Below, piece after piece: positions 5,202-8,589 of a stretch of 8,589 nucleotides of DNA; position 1 is the stretch's first letter; the number at the start of each line of letters is the position of its first letter. The DNA comes from an uncultured Clostridia bacterium (GTDB lineage Bacteria; Bacillota; Clostridia; Oscillospirales; Ruminococcaceae). The DNA is taken from NCBI GenBank assembly GCA_937871145.1, contig CALMXN010000177.1, positions 1 through 8,589 on the forward strand, written 5' to 3'. The position numbers and the translations under genes are program-made. The notes below the pieces were generated by a model. It made no database searches. It was not told where the DNA came from and worked only from the letters and a program-made list of their open reading frames with translations.

Positions 5202-7334
5202 ATGACTTTTCAGGTAAATGACAACAGAGAATTATCCTGGCTCAAGTTCAACAAGCGTGTTCTTGAAGAAGCGCAGGATATTAATGTTCCTGTTTTTGAA
5301 AGGCTGACATTTGCATCTATTTTTTCAAGCAATCTTGATGAATTCTTTATGGTTCGTGTGGGCTCACTACGTGACCAGCTTCTTGTTGACAGTGAAGCAA
5401 CGGAAAATAAAACAAATATGACTGTCACTCAGCAGCTTGACGCTGTTGCTCAGAAGGTCAAGGAGCTTATACCACTTAAGGATCAGATTTTTTCTGATAT
5501 TATGCTTGCACTCAAGAAAGAAGGCATAAAACAGCTTCAGTTCAAAGATATGTCAAAGGATGAGACTGAATTCTTTGAGGTGTATTTTAACCGTGAGATA
5601 CTTCCGCTTCTTTCACCACAGATTATTGACAAAAGACATATGTTCCCGTTTTTAAATAATAAGGAAGTTTATGTTGTTGCAAGAGTTGAAGGAAAATCAA
5701 ATTCAAAGCTTGGTATTGTTCGTGCAAGCGGAGCTTTTGAAAGAATTGTTTTTCTACCTGGTGACACATCAAGATTTATGTTGATTGAAGATCTGATTCT
5801 TCATTTTGTACCAAAGATTTTTCAGAACTACAAAATTCTTGAAAAAGCTCTTATAAGAATTACAAGAAATGCCGATATCAATGCAGAAGAGGGACTTGTG
5901 GATTACGATCTCGACTTCCGTTCTGTTATGACAGAACTTCTAAAAAAACGCAAGAAGCTCTCCCCTGTAAGACTTGAAACAAGCCGTAATCTTTCCTCAA
6001 CGACCTTGAAGGACCTTTGTGAAAGACTTGAGATTAATCAAAAGGATGTCTTTCTCACAAAATCCCCGCTTGATATGTCATATGTTTTTGCACTTGAGGA
6101 TAAGCTTTCATTCAGGACAGAGCTTTTCTATAATAAGATTGAGCCGCAGAAATCACCGTCAGTCAACACAACTGAGCTGATGATAAAACAGATTCAACGA
6201 AATGATATTCTTCTTTCATATCCTTATGAAAGTATTAAACCGTTCTTAAAGCTTCTTCAGGAGGCTGCTGACGACCCACAGGTTTATTCAATAAAAATCA
6301 CCTTGTATCGTGTTGCAAAGAACAGTAAGGTTATTGAAGCACTTATTGACGCTGCTGAAAATGGCAAGGAAGTGCTTGTACTTGTTGAACTCCGTGCAAG
6401 ATTTGACGAGGAGAATAACATTGACTGGTCAAAGCGCCTTGAAAGCGCCGGCTGTCGTGTTATGTATGGTCCTGAAAACATAAAGGTACACTCAAAGCTT
6501 TTACTTATTACAAGAAAAAACGGCAATAAGGTTGAATATATAACACAGATAGGCACAGGAAATTACAACGAAAAGACCTCAAGACTTTATACAGACCTGT
6601 CACTTATGACCGCTAACAAGGATATTGCAGCAGAAGCTTCTGCTGTATTCAATGCGCTATCCCTCGGGAGTCTTGTTGAGCATTCAAATAACCTGCTTAT
6701 TGCTCCGCTTTGCTTACAGAACAGAATAATAGAAATGCTTGATATTGAAATAAGCTTTGCTAAAGCAGGTGAGCCAGCTTACTTCGGTGCAAAGCTTAAT
6801 TCACTGAGCGATAAGGTTATCATTGATAAGCTTATTGAAGCGTCACAGGCTGGCGTAAAAATAGAACTTATCATAAGAGGCATATGCTGTCTTGTTGCTG
6901 GAGTTGAAGGCTATACTCATAATATATTGATAACAAGTATTGTCGGAAGATTCCTTGAACATTCCCGTATTTATATTTTCGGACTTGGTGAACGCCAAAA
7001 GGTTTATATATCATCTGCTGATTTTATGACAAGGAATACGGTAAGGCGTGTTGAGGTAGCTACACCTATCCTTGACCCAAAAATAAAGCAGAGAATACTT
7101 GATATATTCTCCACTATGAAGAATGATAATGTCAAGGCGAGAATACAACTCAGTGACGGAAGTTATGTTAAAAAAGAGCTGACAGAACCAAAGCTTGACT
7201 CACAATGTTACTTCTCAAAGCAGGCTTATGAGAATGCTCTGGCTGTTCAGGCAAATGAAATCAGCACAAAAAAACCAGTCAGACTTGTAGCAAAAGTAAA
7301 AAATCTTTTTAATAAGAAAAGTAAAAAAGTATAA
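5202..7334 (+). CDS. ppk1: Polyphosphate kinase 1 (PPK1)
   Basis: Reversible transfer of the ATP gamma-phosphate onto growing polyphosphate chains, at the inner face of the membrane or in the cytosol. The 710 residues have the four PPK1 parts in order: N domain beginning NRELSWLKFNKRVLEEA (8-24), head domain (about 105-315), and the two phospholipase-D-like catalytic domains C1 and C2. Key residues align with E. coli PPK at a constant offset of five: His430 in KVHSKL (autophosphorylated His435 in E. coli), His587 in LEHSRIYIFG (His592), and Arg370 and Arg400 (Mg-binding Arg375 and Arg405). IGTGNYNEKTSRLYTDLSL (450-468) is also diagnostic. The C-terminus ends in a Lys-rich tail. ATG 5202 follows GGAGG (5191-5195) by 6 bases. 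It has its own promoter. No exopolyphosphatase or phosphate gene is adjacent in the window. No missing residues, so it should be active. Confidence 0.98.
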   Translation: MTFQVNDNRELSWLKFNKRVLEEAQDINVPVFERLTFASIFSSNLDEFFMVRVGSLRDQLLVDSEATENKTNMTVTQQLDAVAQKVKELIPLKDQIFSDIMLALKKEGIKQLQFKDMSKDETEFFEVYFNREILPLLSPQIIDKRHMFPFLNNKEVYVVARVEGKSNSKLGIVRASGAFERIVFLPGDTSRFMLIEDLILHFVPKIFQNYKILEKALIRITRNADINAEEGLVDYDLDFRSVMTELLKKRKKLSPVRLETSRNLSSTTLKDLCERLEINQKDVFLTKSPLDMSYVFALEDKLSFRTELFYNKIEPQKSPSVNTTELMIKQIQRNDILLSYPYESIKPFLKLLQEAADDPQVYSIKITLYRVAKNSKVIEALIDAAENGKEVLVLVELRARFDEENNIDWSKRLESAGCRVMYGPENIKVHSKLLLITRKNGNKVEYITQIGTGNYNEKTSRLYTDLSLMTANKDIAAEASAVFNALSLGSLVEHSNNLLIAPLCLQNRIIEMLDIEISFAKAGEPAYFGAKLNSLSDKVIIDKLIEASQAGVKIELIIRGICCLVAGVEGYTHNILITSIVGRFLEHSRIYIFGLGERQKVYISSADFMTRNTVRRVEVATPILDPKIKQRILDIFSTMKNDNVKARIQLSDGSYVKKELTEPKLDSQCYFSKQAYENALAVQANEISTKKPVRLVAKVKNLFNKKSKKV

Positions 7335-7357
7335 AATTACAAAAAAATTGCTTTTTG

Positions 7358-7386
7358 TTGCTTATTGAAGCTTTTAAGGCTATAAT
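7358..7386 (+). promoter_or_regulatory. Probable promoter of coaX
   Basis: -35 TTGCTT (7358-7363), 17-base spacer, perfect -10 TATAAT (7381-7386), in the 100-base gap between ppk1 and coaX. Expected start is near 7393. The -35 is weak (4 of 6). As there is no convincing terminator after ppk1, coaX may also be reached by read-through. Confidence 0.6.
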
Positions 7387-7434
7387 ATTCATACAGGCGA
7401 TTTTTTACATAGTTTTTCAAATGGAGGAATTAAT

Positions 7435-8205
7435 GTGGTTATAACTGTTGACGTTGGTAACACAAATATTGTACTTGGTGGTTACAAGGATGACAAGCTT
7501 GTATTTACATCAAGAATCTCAACTGAAGCCTCAAAAATGGAGGATCAGTATGCTATTGTATTTGCTGATATTATTAAGCTTTACGGATATTCTCCGGAAG
7601 ATTTCAACGGAGCGATTATCTCTACTGTTGTTCCACCACTTATTACTGTCCTTAAAGCAGCAATCAAAAAGCTTTTCAAGTGCAAGGTTATTGTTGTTGG
7701 ACCTGGAGTAAAAACAGGACTCAACATTCGTATCGATAACCCTGCCATCCTTGGAAGTGACGTTGTTTGCGGTGCTGTCGGAGCAATGCTAACGTACAAA
7801 CCACCTTTTATTATTTTTGATCTTGGTACAGCAACAACAATTACTGCTGTTGACAAGACAGGAGCACTTCTTGGTGGCTCAATTATCCCTGGTGTAAAGG
7901 TTTCACTCAATGCATTGTCAGGAGCAACTGCACAGCTCCCATACATTAACACTGAACTTGAAAACGATGTTTTAATCGGTGGAAACACCATCGACGCAAT
8001 GAAATCGGGAATAATACTCGGCACTGCCTCAATGATGGACGGTATGATTGACAGGTATAAGGAAGTTCTCGGTGAAGAATCTGTCGTTCTTGCAACAGGC
8101 GGGCTTGCCCCAAGCATTGCAAAGCATTGCAGACGTGAACTTATCATAGCACCTGACCTTTTAAGTGACGGATTATACGCACTCTATAAGAAAAACGCTG
8201 ATTAA
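7435..8205 (+). CDS. coaX: Type III pantothenate kinase CoaX
   Basis: Phosphorylates pantothenate to 4'-phosphopantothenate, the first step of coenzyme A synthesis. The type III enzyme belongs to the ASKHA fold, needs a monovalent cation and is not inhibited by CoA. The 256 residues are the family's usual length. Visible motifs are the phosphate-1 loop DVGNTN (6-11), PGVKTGLNIRIDNP (90-103), the region of the catalytic Asp at 109 in LGSDVV, the phosphate-2 loop FDLGTATTITAVD (128-140), GGSIIPG (147-153) and the adenosine motif ATGGLAPS (220-227). In most characterised members the catalytic Asp is followed by Arg (GADR); here it is Val. The start is GTG 7435, 7 bases after GGAGG (7423-7427). 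The overlapping ATG at 7433 is out of frame and stops after three codons. An ECF S component follows 60 bases downstream. Confidence 0.96.
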   Translation: MVITVDVGNTNIVLGGYKDDKLVFTSRISTEASKMEDQYAIVFADIIKLYGYSPEDFNGAIISTVVPPLITVLKAAIKKLFKCKVIVVGPGVKTGLNIRIDNPAILGSDVVCGAVGAMLTYKPPFIIFDLGTATTITAVDKTGALLGGSIIPGVKVSLNALSGATAQLPYINTELENDVLIGGNTIDAMKSGIILGTASMMDGMIDRYKEVLGEESVVLATGGLAPSIAKHCRRELIIAPDLLSDGLYALYKKNAD

Positions 8206-8224
8206 GAATGCTTGAATTTTATGC

Positions 8225-8248
8225 ATTGTATCGGTTTATCCGAACAAT
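8225..8248 (+). other. Hairpin just upstream of the ECF gene ribosome site
   Basis: ATTGT (8225-8229) and ACAAT (8244-8248), plus TCGG (8231-8234) and CCGA (8240-8243), form a 9-bp stem with one bulged A and a 5-base loop TTTAT. It ends a few bases before the AAGGAGG of the next gene and has no T run, so it is not a terminator. A role in mRNA stability or translation of the transporter gene is possible but unproven. Confidence 0.4.
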
Positions 8249-8265
8249 AGCAAGGAGGAAATTTT

Positions 8266-8589
8266 ATGGCAAATCAATCACCACAGGCAAGAAAGAAAAC
8301 AGACATACTTTACTTAGTACAGTTAGGATTATTAAGTGCATTGATAATTCTTATGGCATTTACGCCACTTGGGTATTTGAAGGTTGGACTTATTGAAATT
8401 ACTTTCATTACTATTCCTGTTGTTATCGGTGCAATAATTCTCGGGCCAACCGCTGGAGCAATTCTCGGTGGTGTTTTCGGAATAACAAGCTTTATTCAAT
8501 GCTTTGGAATAAGTGCTTTCGGCACTTTACTATTCGGAATAAATCCGGTATTGACCATTATCACTTGCTTAATTCCAAGAATTCTTGTT
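8266..8589 (+). CDS. ECF transporter S component, probably pantothenate-specific (PanT-like); N-terminal 108 residues
   Basis: Substrate-binding integral membrane subunit of an energy-coupling-factor vitamin transporter, which would work with a shared EcfA-EcfA'-EcfT module encoded elsewhere. The visible part has a short basic N-terminus (QARKK) and then nearly continuous hydrophobic helices (about 13-33, 41-60, 61-80, 85-108). It includes LKVGLIEITFITIPVVIG and the Gly-rich LGPTAGAILGGVFGITSF, characteristic of PF12822-type S components. ATG 8266 follows AAGGAGG (8252-8258) closely. The remaining third or more of the protein lies beyond the window. Vitamin specificity cannot be read from the sequence with certainty. 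Pantothenate is inferred because coaX is directly upstream in what looks like the same operon, an arrangement known for panT genes in Firmicutes. Another vitamin (folate, riboflavin, pyridoxine) remains possible. Confidence 0.88.
   Translation, partial: MANQSPQARKKTDILYLVQLGLLSALIILMAFTPLGYLKVGLIEITFITIPVVIGAIILGPTAGAILGGVFGITSFIQCFGISAFGTLLFGINPVLTIITCLIPRILV

Noticed and set aside
7335..7380. Intrinsic terminator after ppk1
   Set aside because: The only stem (GCTT/AAGC) is 4 bp; too weak to call, so read-through into coaX stays possible.
7581..8147. 188-codon minus-strand open frame
   Set aside because: Antisense to coaX, without a ribosome site or recognisable domain; composition is low-complexity Ser/Pro/Ile, as expected for a shadow frame.
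8208..8396. 62-codon plus-strand frame starting just after coaX
   Set aside because: It lacks a ribosome site and overlaps the much better supported ECF S-component start at 8266.
1..8589. CRISPR array, insertion sequence, tRNA/rRNA, phage or defence island
   Set aside because: No regularly spaced repeats, transposase motifs, cloverleaf sequences or defence domains were seen; all substantial coding is housekeeping or metabolic.

Overview
This window reads as a chromosomal housekeeping segment from an AT-rich, anaerobic, Gram-positive (Firmicutes, probably Clostridia/Oscillospiraceae-like) bacterium. The evidence is a CIRCE-controlled hrcA-grpE-dnaK operon, a DnaK whose N-terminal half resembles the Bacillus protein and lacks the extra ATPase-domain loop of Gram-negative DnaKs, a rubredoxin/flavodiiron pair typical of strict anaerobes, purine-rich Shine-Dalgarno sites throughout, and a type III pantothenate kinase. 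The species cannot be named from the sequence alone. I see no mobile element, CRISPR array, tRNA or rRNA.

Layout. (1) Positions 1-2672, minus strand: hrcA, grpE and dnaK (dnaK cut by the left edge) form one heat-shock operon. Its promoter lies at about 2731-2758. A perfect CIRCE operator (2699-2725) covers the transcription start, and a second, slightly degenerate CIRCE with the correct 9-base spacing (2745-2771) covers the -35 side. (2) Positions 2916-4429, plus strand: a rubredoxin gene too small for ordinary ORF cut-offs (3006-3161) and fprA, a class A flavodiiron protein (3216-4394). They are transcribed from a strong extended -10 promoter, separated by a perfect 10-bp hairpin, and closed by a 13-bp terminator that should work in both directions. 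(3) Positions 4445-5079, minus strand: a lone two-helix membrane protein with a bacterial PH-like domain, with its own promoter. (4) Positions 5116-7334, plus strand: ppk1, polyphosphate kinase, with a consensus promoter. (5) Positions 7358-8589, plus strand: coaX (GTG start) followed by an ECF-transporter S component cut by the right edge, most simply a pantothenate uptake and phosphorylation pair.

How the genes work together. The left half covers protein-folding stress and oxygen detoxification: HrcA represses the chaperones, and rubredoxin is the likely electron donor to FprA, which reduces O2 to water (or NO to N2O). The right half covers polyphosphate storage and coenzyme A precursor salvage. 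The items most worth a second look are the shortened CxCG metal knuckle of the rubredoxin, the promoter-bracketing pair of CIRCE elements, the repeat-rich start region of the rubredoxin operon, and the coaX/ECF pairing. I do not see a convincing novel multi-gene system; the interest is in details of otherwise familiar genes.
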